From Paratinospora sagittata (Eukaryota > Streptophyta > Magnoliopsida > Ranunculales > Menispermaceae): a stretch of DNA of 64,000 nt. Both the position numbers and the translations under genes were made by a program. The stretch covers positions 13,560,539 to 13,624,538 of the forward strand of contig CM069598.1 of the NCBI GenBank assembly GCA_035771175.1. Direction: 5' to 3'. The notes under the pieces are model-generated. The model was not told the origin of the DNA. It did no database searches and was given only the letters and a program-made list of their open reading frames with translations. This document shows, in pieces, positions 42,770-58,136 of the stretch. Within the stretch, counting starts at the first letter, position 1. Every line of letters starts with the position of its first letter.

Positions 42770-45700
42770 TGTAGCACCCGTGCCTTTAGGCGACGCCATT
42801 TTGACCCATAGTGTACCCGTATACGTACTCGTATACGTATGTGTATATGTATTTTGATGCTCGAAGCATGTAAGTTCGAGTGTCTTTGCATGATTTTAGG
42901 TCATAAAGAGTGCGCATGAAGTTTCGGAACCATCGGAGACCCGTTCGACGTCAAAACATGTCGAAAACGGTGTTTTGGATCCAGTTGAGCTTGCTCCATG
43001 GAGGAAGAAATTTCTGTTACAAATTACATTAATTGTTTGATCTCCTAGATCCGTGGTCCGATTGAGCTGAAATTTTGTCAGCTCATTCTTATATGATAGA
43101 TATTGATTATGAAAGGTTAAGATCTTGATCGGAGTTACCTACTATGAGTTATAAGACTCCAAATACTGTTTCACGGAGTTTCAGATTTTCGTAAGGAGTT
43201 TTGATCAAACAGTTATATCTCGCAATCCCACCGTTGGATTGAGTTGAAAGTTTACCATAATGTTGGTAACTGACTCATGCAACGTTTGAACGGTTACGAT
43301 GTTACTTTGGTGGGTATTTTGCAAGAAATTGACTATCTAAGTGCAAGTATTGTAACAAGAAAATTGGTTTTTTGATAGTTATTGGCAACTTTTAGTTGTG
43401 GGCCCAAGCTTGTCTATTTAAGCAACCAAAACGTAATTTTAGGCTCATTTGCTCATTTCTCAACCAGAAAAGAGAGAAAGGAGCTGGAGAGGAGAAAAGG
43501 AGAGGAAACCTAGGGTTGGTGGATTTTGCTCAAAATCCCTAAGGTTTGCATGTTTCCCCTCATTGTTCTTCCTTCAATCTCTTTGGTTCATGCATACTAG
43601 TGTTGTTTTGATGCATGCATTGTATGAAACCCAGATTTGAAGGGGTAGTGGAAATCAAATGTTATCCAAATGCTTTGCATGTTTGATATGTGTGTTTAGA
43701 GTGTGTTGGGAACTCTCTAAAGGCAAAAACCCCAATTTCTAACAAGAAATTGGTAGGGTTTAGTACAAATGACCTAGTCTTGGTTCATTGACCTAGACTT
43801 TGACTTAAGCTTTGCATGCTATCTATGATGGACTGATCAGTATTAGGGACTGATTCATGTATTTAGTTTGAGATTTTAATGGTGAAATCATATGGTATAA
43901 TGTAAATGGTCATTGTTTGGTCATGGCCTTAAGCTTTTTCAAAAGTCATGCATGTCAACTATGTTGTTCTAGGTGGCATTGTGAATGAAACCATATTGTT
44001 AGATCAGTAAATTTTGTGGCTATGTATGGTGGCCTAGTGTAAAATTGACAATATGGCCTATGTATGAAAATTTCCAGATTTGGGGCTTTTGATGCTCTTG
44101 ATATAAAATCTAGAAATTTATGCAATATAGGTCTAATTGGACATGATTATGGTTGTTTGATGATTGAATTCAGTGGATTCTCATAATGGACACCCTAAGG
44201 TTGACTAATTTTGATATAGGCTAAGTATTTGACACTTTTCATGTACTTTGACAATTTTGCATGTAATTTGGGAATTTTGCCAAATTGGGACTTTTCACCC
44301 AAAGCAAGTCAATTTATGAAATTGACTTGTGGATTGTTTAATTGGACCCAAATTGAGTAGAATCATGGGTTTAAAATGTTAGAACCTATGTTAAATTGAT
44401 ATGACTTAGTTCATTTTGGCCTTATGTTTTATACTGGCCTAATTGGGGATTTTGACCAAGACTTAGTCAATTGATGAAATTGACTTGTTGTATAGTCTAA
44501 TTGACCCTAATTATAATTAAATTTCATGTATATTAGTGGTTGGATCATGGGATCACCCTGTTACATTCAATTTAGGTCAATCTTAGTTTAATTGAATCTA
44601 AATGATCAAGTTGGGCAATATGAAAATTGGCTCAAGGGGGTAATCAATTTAGAATCTAATTGACTTTAGATTGGGTCTGAACATGGGGTTTTGACACACT
44701 TTATGATTGATTTTCAGTTGTGTGAACCGTGTTATTTCCAGGTCTTGTGATTGATCTTGAACTCGTTTAGTCAATTGAAGAATTTTGGCGATTGGATTGG
44801 CTAGACTTAGCCAATCAAGAGTGAGTTTTCTTTTACTTTTGGATTATTTATATGTGGCATTGTAGTATAGAAATGTTTTAAATGCTTATGTATGATGGTA
44901 TGCATGTTTAATATTCCATGAAATACATTTGAGCATAATTCATTGGGATGACAATTTGGGTTGAGGCTCCTAGTTGGAATTTCCTCTTTTTGGGAATTCT
45001 CGTAAGTCTAGCGGCGATCCCAGTTGTGTACCTGGCAGAGGGTTTTATGGCTTGTGTATGGGTAGGTTAGTTTAGGCTCATCTTACGTGCTGCACAACCC
45101 TAGAAATTCTATTAGGATACGAGTATTGTGTGTGTGTTCAGGTACTGTGTGTAGTGCACCAGCCTTGAACCTCGTACTCAGGAGGTGTTAGGATTGCATG
45201 AGCATGACTACAAATGTTATGCATCGTCTTATGTATGACTTGATCCATTATGTTAGCATGTATGTAATCTATTTCGTCATCATGATATTTCAACTGTTTT
45301 ATGATCTTACCATGTTTTATAAATGCACGTATATGCCACTTGTAAATAACATTCACTGAGCTGGCTGTAGCTCACACCTCACCATCTTCTTTCAGGATCT
45401 GATAGAAAAGGAAAAGGGAAGGCTTGACTGCGGAGCGTCCCTTGTTTTTGTTTCATGTAGGTGTTGTACATTTAGTTTTGTATTTTGATAATTATGTACA
45501 TGATAACACCTAGTAATTGTATATTTAACACATAGTTGGGATGTGTTGGGTTTTGAATCATTTTGAAGACTCTGAAATTTTATATTTGTAAAAATTTGGA
45601 GAAGTAATATTTTATTTCATTGTGATCATTTTAGTTGGTAATTAAGGATGTACTTTTATTTCTTTTTGGGGATTCGTATATGTATTTTAGGCTGACGGGA

Positions 45701-45776
45701 CATCGGGTGTACTGACGGAGGGTATACTCGGAGGTTTCCGTGCCGGTCATGACATCACGTATAGTGGGTCGTGACA
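42770..45776 (+). mobile_element. Solo LTR, 3007 bp, inside LINE ORF1
   Basis: The ends are TGTAGCACCCG and GGTCGTGACA, with a 5-bp target duplication GCCAG (42765-42769 and 45777-45781). A TATA-like CTATTTAAGC at about 43413 in the plus direction suggests the transcription strand. Removing it rejoins LINE sequence. No coding domain is present. Confidence 0.85.
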
Positions 45777-45781
45777 GCCAG

Positions 45782-46926
45782 TACTCTGCACCACCTCTTG
45801 CCACGTCTTTTGTTTCTGTGGGCCGGATGAGCCAATCCCAACCTTGGATTTTCCTAGATCATTAGAATTAGCATTGATGTGGAAACCTGAGTAATTGTAA
45901 TTCGTCATTCTCCAGCCCGACGGTCTAGTCATGGCTCCGACAAGTTGCCGACGATTATCCAGCTTGAACAACTTTGAACCAAGGTTCGTACCATTCATGC
46001 ACACCTGAATGATTTCTGGAACAAAACCATCTGGACCCCCTTTAACTTTGATCTTCATGAATCGCAAGAAAGAAAGATCGCAAGTTTCATTAGCAATATC
46101 CAGAAGGCCACCACATTGTTCCCCAAGCATTTGGAAAATCTCTGGTCGCCACTGTTCAACTAGAATTCCATCGATTCCAATCCATCCATTGGAGCACCAG
46201 ACTCTTTTCTTGTTCCACTGCATAGAGGGATGCAATTCGACTGATCTGAAGTCATCCTTATGAATATTAGAGAGTATAAAATGTTTCTCAGAGTGATTGC
46301 TGCATCACATAACCACGCAGTCATCCGCCATGACACAAAGCTGAACTTTGCAATGAGGTAAAGTGGTTATTTGTTCCTCAATAGAGTTCTGCCATAGCAA
46401 GATCCCAGCAAACTTCCTTGTTTGCAGTGGGATTACTTTTCTTCGCATCTTTTGTAATTCCAATAGACCGATTAAAGCATGCCTCAAATTCAGCCCATCT
46501 ACGACCTGGAGCATCTTCCAGGATGAAAATAGCCCTCATCTTGTTGTTCTCAACTTTTGAGACTTTGAGAAATCGACCACGCGAGTTTTCGAGATCTTTG
46601 ACAATGATAACTTCGTTCATGTTCCGAAATTGTTTCTTGAAGTTAACCAGCACCTCAGCCTTGGACGCGATATTGAACTGGTTGAGCAACCATTCAGCAG
46701 ATGCAACAAAGAGACGAAGGAAAAAGGTTTTGTGGCCAACTACCTCCTTACTGGTTACCCAGTTACCATTAAAGCTTTTGTTTATAGAAAACACCTTATT
46801 GTCAGCCTTGAAAGTTGAAGACAAGGATTTTAGATTCATGAAATCCCCCATGTCACCATAGAACGAACAGTATAACCTGCGTACTAAAGCAAAACTGAGA
46901 GGGAAGAGAGCAGGGAGTAAAGACAA
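45782..46926 (-). pseudogene. LINE ORF1 N-terminal part
   Basis: From 46926 the frame reads through FMNLKSLSSTFKADNKVFS, then SAEWLLNQFN and FILEDAPGRRWAEFEAC. A frame break leads to 46235-45782 with EIFQMLGEQCGGLLDIANET, which resembles the region after DUF4283 in plant LINE ORF1 proteins. ORF1 would bind LINE RNA. The first Met is not certain; MGDFMNLKSL (46854) is another possible start. Confidence 0.68.
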
Positions 46927-47214
46927 GGAAATGGAAATAGGATCGAGAACGCAACAATGAAAGGAAATGAATAGGAGAGAGAAACTAGCAAAATAATCAC
47001 AGAAGGTTTAAACGAGTAGGATGATCCGTACTAAAATGATGTAGGAGGGTAAAAGGAAAAGAGATGAGGTAGGAGTCGGCCATTCCAGCCAAAAATTATT
47101 TTTTTTATGATCATTAGCCAAATTATTATATACAGATAGATAAGATTCATAGATAGATAGCATTTGTGACTAATGAATATTTATAGAATAAGGGCATTAG
47201 GTGTTTAATTTTAC

Positions 47215-47508
47215 CAAGGCTACAACATCTCTAGTGGCCAAGGCGAATGTATCAACACACGAGACCTTGTTCATGCAGTTAGGATCTCTGTCCAAAGCTT
47301 CTTTGGCTTTGATCACTGTGTCAAATCCATCGCCTGCAAGCAATATATCATCCGGGTGATCATTTTCTGCAGTGTTGGTAGGAGAAGCAAGGAGGACTGA
47401 AGCATCACACCCCCGAACAAAGCAGTCATGGAAGAAGAGTCTAAGAGTGCCTGGTGCTGTAACAAAAGTCTGCCTGAACTTCTGAGTTATTGTGTTGCGT
47501 ACAATTTC
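47215..47508 (-). pseudogene. Class III peroxidase exon fragment captured by the LINE
   Basis: Read on minus right after the target duplication, 294 nt encode [19 protein letters not shown], then [35 protein letters not shown] and [18 protein letters not shown]. This is the distal-haem part of a plant secretory peroxidase, with the catalytic Arg and His of RLFFHD and conserved cysteines. SCAD of the family reads SCVD. The coding match ends at TTG|GTAAAATT, a splice-donor-like junction, and AT-rich intron-like sequence follows. The signal peptide and the proximal-His half are missing. The open frame happens to continue from the kinase transmembrane exon, giving a chance fusion of 180 codons. 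Confidence 0.88.
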
Positions 47509-47741
47509 AATACCACTATTATCTATCTCTTGCTTGTCTGTTTGCCCTTTTTGCCTTGTCCTAGTCTTCTTAAGAATGCACCAAACAATTGAACCAAGAA
47601 GAAGCGCCCCTAAAACTGCTGATATGGATGCTATCACAGTCACACGCCTTTTCTTCTTGTTGGTACCACCATGTACTATCTCTATGCACACATCATTTGA
47701 GAAAGTTAGCTTATAATAAATAATCGTTTTTTTTAGCAATA

Positions 47742-48311
47742 CAGTAAAACCTCTCTATAGTCATTCTGTTGGAACCAAGTTAAATTTATTACTATGAGGA
47801 GGTTATAACTTAAAAGAGTTGTACTTAGGAAAATTATTCTATAGTTTCAAAAAATACTATGCATAGATTTATTTGGTGTTGGGAAGTGTTAAAAATATGA
47901 AAATTCATCTTAAAAGTCTAAAATTTTATATTCTCTTTAATATTTTTCTCTCAATGTAAATTCTATAAATACATTGTAACACAACCCTTTAATCTTCAAC
48001 TAAATCAAGTGATTTATTTCCTTCTCCCTCTAGCAAATTAACTATGTCACCCAAAGTTAATATACGAACTTTAAATAAATATTAATTTATTTCATCTTAA
48101 ACCTTTAATGTAATATATTTTTTATAATATATAGTTAATTATTACTATGTAGAAGCAAGTTTCTTTAAGATGAGACCTAAAAAAATTATAATTTATTACA
48201 ATGTAAAAGTTATTCCTATTTATAACTAGCCCAAGTTGTGATCAAAATGTTTTATGATTATATAGAAGTTATTCCTTTATAGAGTGTTAGTACTATAAAG
48301 AAGTTTTACTG
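47742..48311. mobile_element. Mariner/Tc1-like MITE in intron 1 of copy D
   Basis: The left end is CAGTAAAACCTCTCTATAGT and the right end is the complement of CAGTAAAACTTCTTTATAGT, with a TA on each side (47740-47741 and 48312-48313). Copy C has the matching unoccupied site at about 31177. At 570 bp with no transposase it is a non-autonomous element of the type widespread in plants. Confidence 0.85.
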
Positions 48312-48728
48312 TATAATACAAAAAGTTGTCGGAAAAGAGTCAACAAACTTAGTTTGTTGAATCACGCGTTACTATTATAATATGCACTAAATACATACCC
48401 AATGTATGGTTATGTCACTAAATATTTGAGTTAAACTTGTTTGCATCAAAAAAAGAAATGAAAAAGGAAAAATAAAATAAAAATAAAAAAAATAAAAACT
48501 ATCTCTCTTTCCTTTTAATTTTTCTTCATCATTTATAATTTATTGTAAGATGGGTAGATTAAAAGAAATCAAAGACAGACTTGCATTCAATCATCATATT
48601 CAATGTCGGTTGGATAGCGATTGTTCCCCTACATTATTTTCTAGACATTGAAAATCCTACAACTTCAATCAAGTAGGTATGTCAATTACTATTTGCTGGT
48701 TGGCACCCTCCCCCTTTCACACATAGAG

Positions 48729-48972
48729 ATACTTCAAATCTCCAATATTTGGAGAGAGGCAAATTTCTTTGCTGATTTTTTGGCTAATTACGTTGCTAAT
48801 GATGTGGAGATGATTTTTCCTCCCACCATTTTCCCCACTGATTTGTATATGCTCGTTGATAGAAATATTTCAAGTGTCCCTTATATGGGGGCGTAATTTC
48901 TGTATCTTTTGTAATTTTGTTGCCTTTTAGCCTTTGATTATATAATCTTTTTATCCTTCAAAAAAATAAAAT
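48729..48972 (+). mobile_element. Short LINE tail in intron 1 of copy D
   Basis: The frame ISNIWREANFFADFLANYV is the end of a LINE RNase H, followed by a short 3' UTR and an A-rich tail at about 48959-48972. Copy A's matching sequence (about 3775-3800) lacks it. The target duplication is not clear. Confidence 0.75.
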
Positions 48973-48974
48973 AA

Positions 48975-49215
48975 GAAGTAGTTACAAGTAGTTATAGATG
49001 GTTAAGTACTTTTCTTATTTAAGGAAAATGTATGAATGAAATGGGGGAACAGAAAATTATTATCAATGGTTTGATCCATTTTGGAGGTTGGGTTCCCTTG
49101 AAGAATCCATTGGAGGTTTTGGTTCCCTTAAACAAACTAATTATCTTTCTAATTTTTTTTCCTATTTTATGTTTTTTAGCTTTAGAAAATGGGTTCATAT
49201 CAATGTATGTTGGCA
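48975..49215 (+). repeat. LTR fragment related to the element at 36085
   Basis: It matches the right two thirds of the 337-bp LTR at 36085-36421 (ATTATCAATGGTTTGAT, then TTTTATGTTTTTTAGCTTTAG). There is no primer-binding site after it, so it is a remnant or solo copy. Confidence 0.6.
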
Positions 49216-49334
49216 AAATCTTGTACTCCAGAAATAGAGAATTATTGTAATCTTATATAAAAAAACAAAAACTCAAGTATACATGTTTTTTCTTCAAAAA
49301 ATCATAAAAAAAGGTCATAGATAGAGTGACAAAA

Positions 49335-50413
49335 TGTGGAGACCCGGCACCCTGGACCACCAACCCCCAAGGAATGGCGTGCAGAATGACGGGGCTGGAC
49401 GTCAGGCGTAGGTATCTCCAACCACTCCTCAACTCCCGTGAGGTGTTTGAGACCCTATGAGTTTTATCCCAAACAATGACATAATATAAACAAATACTAA
49501 ACAAATCTACCAACCATATTAATCATCAATCCTTGGAAGATGATACTTGTTCTTGATAGTCACCCTGTTCAACTGGCGATAGTTGATGCACAACCGCAAC
49601 CTCCCATTTTTCTTTTTCACAAAAAGAACCGGAGCTCCTCAGGGCCATACTTGAGCAAATAAAGCCCTTAGCTAACAACTCCTCGAGCTGTGTCTGCAAC
49701 TCTCTCAACTCAGTTGGCGCCATTCTATATGGTGCCATGGAGATAGGTATCGTGCCAGGGACTAGCTCAATGATAAAATCGATATCCGGCTTTGGTGGCA
49801 GTTCAGGAAGATTCGTAGGGAACACATCTGGAAAGTCCCTAACAATGACAATATCCTCAAGTATCACGTCACTAGTCTCCTCCTCATTAGATAGTAACCC
49901 AACCAAAATCTCCCTATCTCCATCAGTCACAAATCTACCCCTCGTGACTGTCTAGTCTGAAGCTCTACCCTGTAGTGTAAACACTGGGTGTTTGGAAATC
50001 TGGAAAATGACTCTTTTTGCGAAACAATCAACAACTGCATGATAGGCTGCGAGCCAATCCATCCCTAGAATTGCATCAAACTCTAAAAACTCAAGGACTC
50101 TAAAGTCCACAGGCATCTCAACATCACCAATCTGAACTAATCTGAACTACACACTGGCTACAGATCATGTTCGGGTAGATCCTCTCCCCGACTACAATAA
50201 TCACCACTAACCATGTACTAGCCCTAATGGGAAGTCAAATGCAAACTATCTATCATGAGACCAGATATGAATGATAATGTAGACCCAACATCAAATAATA
50301 CAAACATTAAACAACCATCAAACAAACACCAAACATATCAAGGAAAACACATCGAGTTTGGACAAAATGCAATTGGGTAATGGGTTAGATGAAATGATTT
50401 TCAGGGCGTCACA
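49335..50413 (-). mobile_element. Ty3-gypsy deletion derivative, 1.08 kb, with both outer ends
   Basis: A 5-bp duplication CAAAA (49330-49334 and 50414-50418) flanks an element that starts TGTGGAGACCC and ends GGGCGTCACA. The left 180 bp match the left end of the LTR at 60460 and the right 120 bp match its right end, while the middle (about 49515-50290) is internal pol sequence. So most of both LTRs and of the internal region has been deleted, leaving the outermost ends. Confidence 0.83.
49526..49990 (-). pseudogene. Ty3-gypsy pol fragment (protease-RT junction)
   Basis: It reads VRDFPDVFPTNLPELPPKPD, then PISMAPYRMAPTELRELQTQLEELLAKGFI, the conserved start of the gypsy reverse transcriptase. 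The frame shifts after that, where [21 protein letters not shown] derives from the usual VKKKDG and DYR.LN region. Short protease-like sequence extends to about 50160. Confidence 0.85.
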
Positions 50414-50418
50414 CAAAA

Positions 50419-51426
50419 ATTTGACAATAAAGAAAATACTACATTTGGATAATCATAATGATAAATCTCATGGGTCTAACTCATCTATCCTTGAAAATCG
50501 ACTTGCAAGGAGAGGGTTAATCGCAACTCATACATTGCACATCGTAATTCTACCCAAGTAGTGTAGAACTATGCTAACACTAACTTATCCACAAAAACCG
50601 ACTTAGAATGAAAAGGTTGTCCATTACTTACAGATTGCACATCATCAATTTTACCTAAGCAATGTGGAACTACGCTAAATACACTAACTCATCCACGAAA
50701 ACCGACTTGAAATTAAAAAGAGCGTAGTTCGTAACTTATATATTGCACATCTTCAATTGTACCCAGTCGACATGAGACTATAGTAACACAAGATGTAAGA
50801 AGTCAAAATACAAAACATATTTGTTTAAATAAAATTATGAGCTTGTTAGTAGTGGCTTGAAAAATGAAAAAAATTAGAGAGAAAATATAGTCAATGTCAT
50901 TTTGGGTGCATTTGAAATTTGGTGGCTCATGAATACATATTTTTTGTGTCAATTTTTGTACTAAAACACCATTTGCCTCTGAACAGATAGGAAATCGTTA
51001 AAATAACATTTGTAGTTGATGTTAATAAAAGCATTTTCATCAATAAACTAATGAATTGGATTCAAACATAATAATCACGCAATCAAAGCCAATCCAATAG
51101 TGTATTAAAGGCATTGTTTCTATGTATATCAACTACAAATACCTATGTAGTATTTTCCTTTATCATTATCGTAGATTATATTTCCGATATAAAAAAGGGG
51201 CAACCCGATGCATGCTCTTACATATATATAGGTCTCGAAGAAGGGGCAAATCACTTAGTGTTTATTGTACACAGTCTTATTTTAAATAGCAAAGACTGTA
51301 CTTATCATGACTCGAACTCATGACCACTTGGTCATACATGGACAACTTTTATCGCTGGCTCTCCCTTAAAATATATTTCATGTGTTAAAAAATAAAAATC
51401 ATTTCTTAAAGAAGAAGACCACATGC
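50419..51426. other. Intron 1 of copy D, exon-1-proximal part
   Basis: No gene is visible. It aligns with intron 1 of C (33230-34590) and A (4030-4430 and 6297-6791). The repeated phrase CATCCACGAAAACC at about 50585 and 50690 suggests a small local duplication. Confidence 0.6.
51190..51375 (-). mobile_element. Au-SINE-like element in copy D
   Basis: It is orthologous by position and sequence to the copies at 6545 and 34345, more decayed, with the box B-like GGTCATGAGTTCGAGTCATG readable on minus at about 51307-51326. Confidence 0.6.
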
Positions 51427-52714
51427 CTAGTTCTGAAGCAGCCATCCCAACGTAGAGATCTTGACCACCCCCTGCAGTAAGATCAAGCTGCAGATCCCCA
51501 AACCATATAGCACACACCCACTTCCTCCCCACCTGATATCGGAATTAGCATAAGCAGTGCAAGAACAATTCTTTAAGCACTTCATCGGGCAGTCATCAAG
51601 CCTCCTGCTCATATTCACCCATGAGTATGTAGTATCAGGCAACTTCACAGAAGAAAATTTCTTATACCCATATCCAGTAATGCAATCCAAGGCCAAGGGT
51701 GTTCTTCTTCTGCATCCACTAGACCAATCCACCCTATCCCAATCTTCTGATGACTTGGGCACAAATCCTTCCAAACACTTGCAAAGCAACGCTTCATTTA
51801 TGTTACAAATGCCATCAACTCCACAAAGACCGTATTTGTTGCATTGGTCTTTCTTCGCATCCAACATCACCACCAACTGCAAGCTTCGATTGTTCCACGT
51901 TAGGCGATAAAGCAATCCCGACGGATTCAACAGAAACCTCGAAACCACAGACTCATCGTTGGTTTTAGCCGTATAGTACACCTCGTGGTCCTTGTACACG
52001 AATATCGGTTCGAAAACTGAGTTGTTTTTAAGCTCAGGTGTGCCACTGAATTGAATTCCATTCCATGGCCCTGTTAGAAACAGCTTCACCGATCCATTTC
52101 GCAGAAATTGTTGGGGAAACCCCCGAGGATCCATGCCGAAATTGAAATCACCAGGAGAAGGATCCTCAAGGCTCTTTCAAGAAGTCAATTGTCTATTGAA
52201 ACCAATTTTCGAGTTCCATCCAAGCTTCATTCCCTCTTTCAAGTTATCACAAGGGTGGTCAAAACTCTGCCATATATAGCTGTTGGGCTCATCTATACTA
52301 CTGCTTCCTGATTTAACCACCAGGTTTCCATTATCTAGTAACTGAGCAATTGGGTCATTCGAAATGGCTGTAGAATTATTAATTGGTGAAGATGATGGTG
52401 ATGACCATATAACATCCTCAGTTTGATTAACAAGAACAAGATTTCCATTGCTGTTGATCTTTAAAACTCCGGATGAATCATTAAATGGGTTGTCTCTGTT
52501 TGCCACCCAAACAACTGTTTGAATTGGAATGTTCTTAAACCATATTCCCAAGTACCGGAAATTGTTGGAATTGGTGGGACTGAAGAAGCGGAGTCCTAAG
52601 TTCTGGCCTGAGGAAACTAAAGTTTGGTTTTCAGTAAGAGGTTGGGTTGGAGTTAGTGTCTTTCGAAATGGCAGTTAAAATTTGGAGCAATTGGAGTAAA
52701 ACAACACCCTTCAT

Positions 52715-53081
52715 TGATGTAGCATCAAAGAAATTCTCCAACTTGCAACAAATTATATTGGAGATAGTATCTATGCAACACAAGAATGAAGTAATTAACT
52801 ATTCTTGAATCATGTATTGATTTGTGATTCGAGAATATCCAATGTATATAATGAAACCATGTATAGAAACTGGGTGCTAAAAATACGTGCTAAATTAATG
52901 GCACTTCTCCAAGCATATTACACCCTATTTATTAAAGTGCTCATGCTCATGCCATGCCATGCGTAATCGTTTCATTGTTATAGGTTTCTACTCTGATACA
53001 TATATACAGAACATCCATCCTAAGACCCTCATATATATTTCAGTTACTTTTCCAATTATTCTCAATAGCCTTTATGTAAGG
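52715..53081. other. Fusion of copy D 5' end with copy E 3' flank
   Basis: Only about 90 bp of kinase 5' flank remain (to about 52803, GAAGTAATTAACTATT). Then sequence typical of kinase 3' flanks follows (compare 28160-28440). The intergenic space is 367 bp in place of several kb between other copies. Confidence 0.65.
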
Positions 53082-58074
<4,993 letters not shown>

Positions 58075-58136
58075 TCTGGAACTTTTGCATAGAGTTCCGT
58101 GTCTTTTTGAATCTTGAGGTCGCTGTGGGCTTATTG

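Larger units (their letters stand above)
39713..47508 (-). mobile_element. LINE with 5' peroxidase sequence, inserted in exon 2 of copy D
   Basis: A 12-bp duplication AATACCACTATT at 39701-39712 and 47509-47520 bounds one insertion in the kinase exon. On minus the order is peroxidase exon (47508-47215), intron-like sequence, LINE 5' UTR and ORF1 (about 47090-45782 and 42769-41328), endonuclease (41331-40860), zf-RVT (40853-39858), 3' UTR and poly(A) (poly(T) on plus, 39711-39721). A solo LTR (42770-45776) interrupts ORF1. The RT is missing, since the endonuclease joins the zf-RVT linker at about 40855. Confidence 0.85.
37996..52714 (-). pseudogene. S-receptor-like kinase copy D, pseudogene with 7.8-kb insertion in exon 2
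   Basis: Exon positions on minus are exon 1 52714-51427, exon 2 47681-47521 plus 39712-39584 (split by an insertion), then 39253-39046, 38955-38718, 38522-38372 and 38235-37996. Defects: a 2-bp deletion after the signal peptide (about 52654), TGG to TGA at 52179-52177, frame errors near 51500, a GC donor after exon 1 (51426-51425), a P-loop reading DEGGFG instead of GKGGFG, and TAA at 38791-38789 just before DFG. Its 5' flank is cut to about 90 bp and joins the 3' flank of copy E. The last exon lacks two short stretches present in C. Before the insertion exon 2 would have been 290 nt and in frame. It cannot yield a receptor. Confidence 0.92.

Noticed and set aside
47197..47739. A genuine fused receptor-peroxidase gene
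   Set aside because: The open frame crosses a LINE insertion boundary marked by target duplications, and the kinase exon 1 upstream is broken; kept only as a finding.
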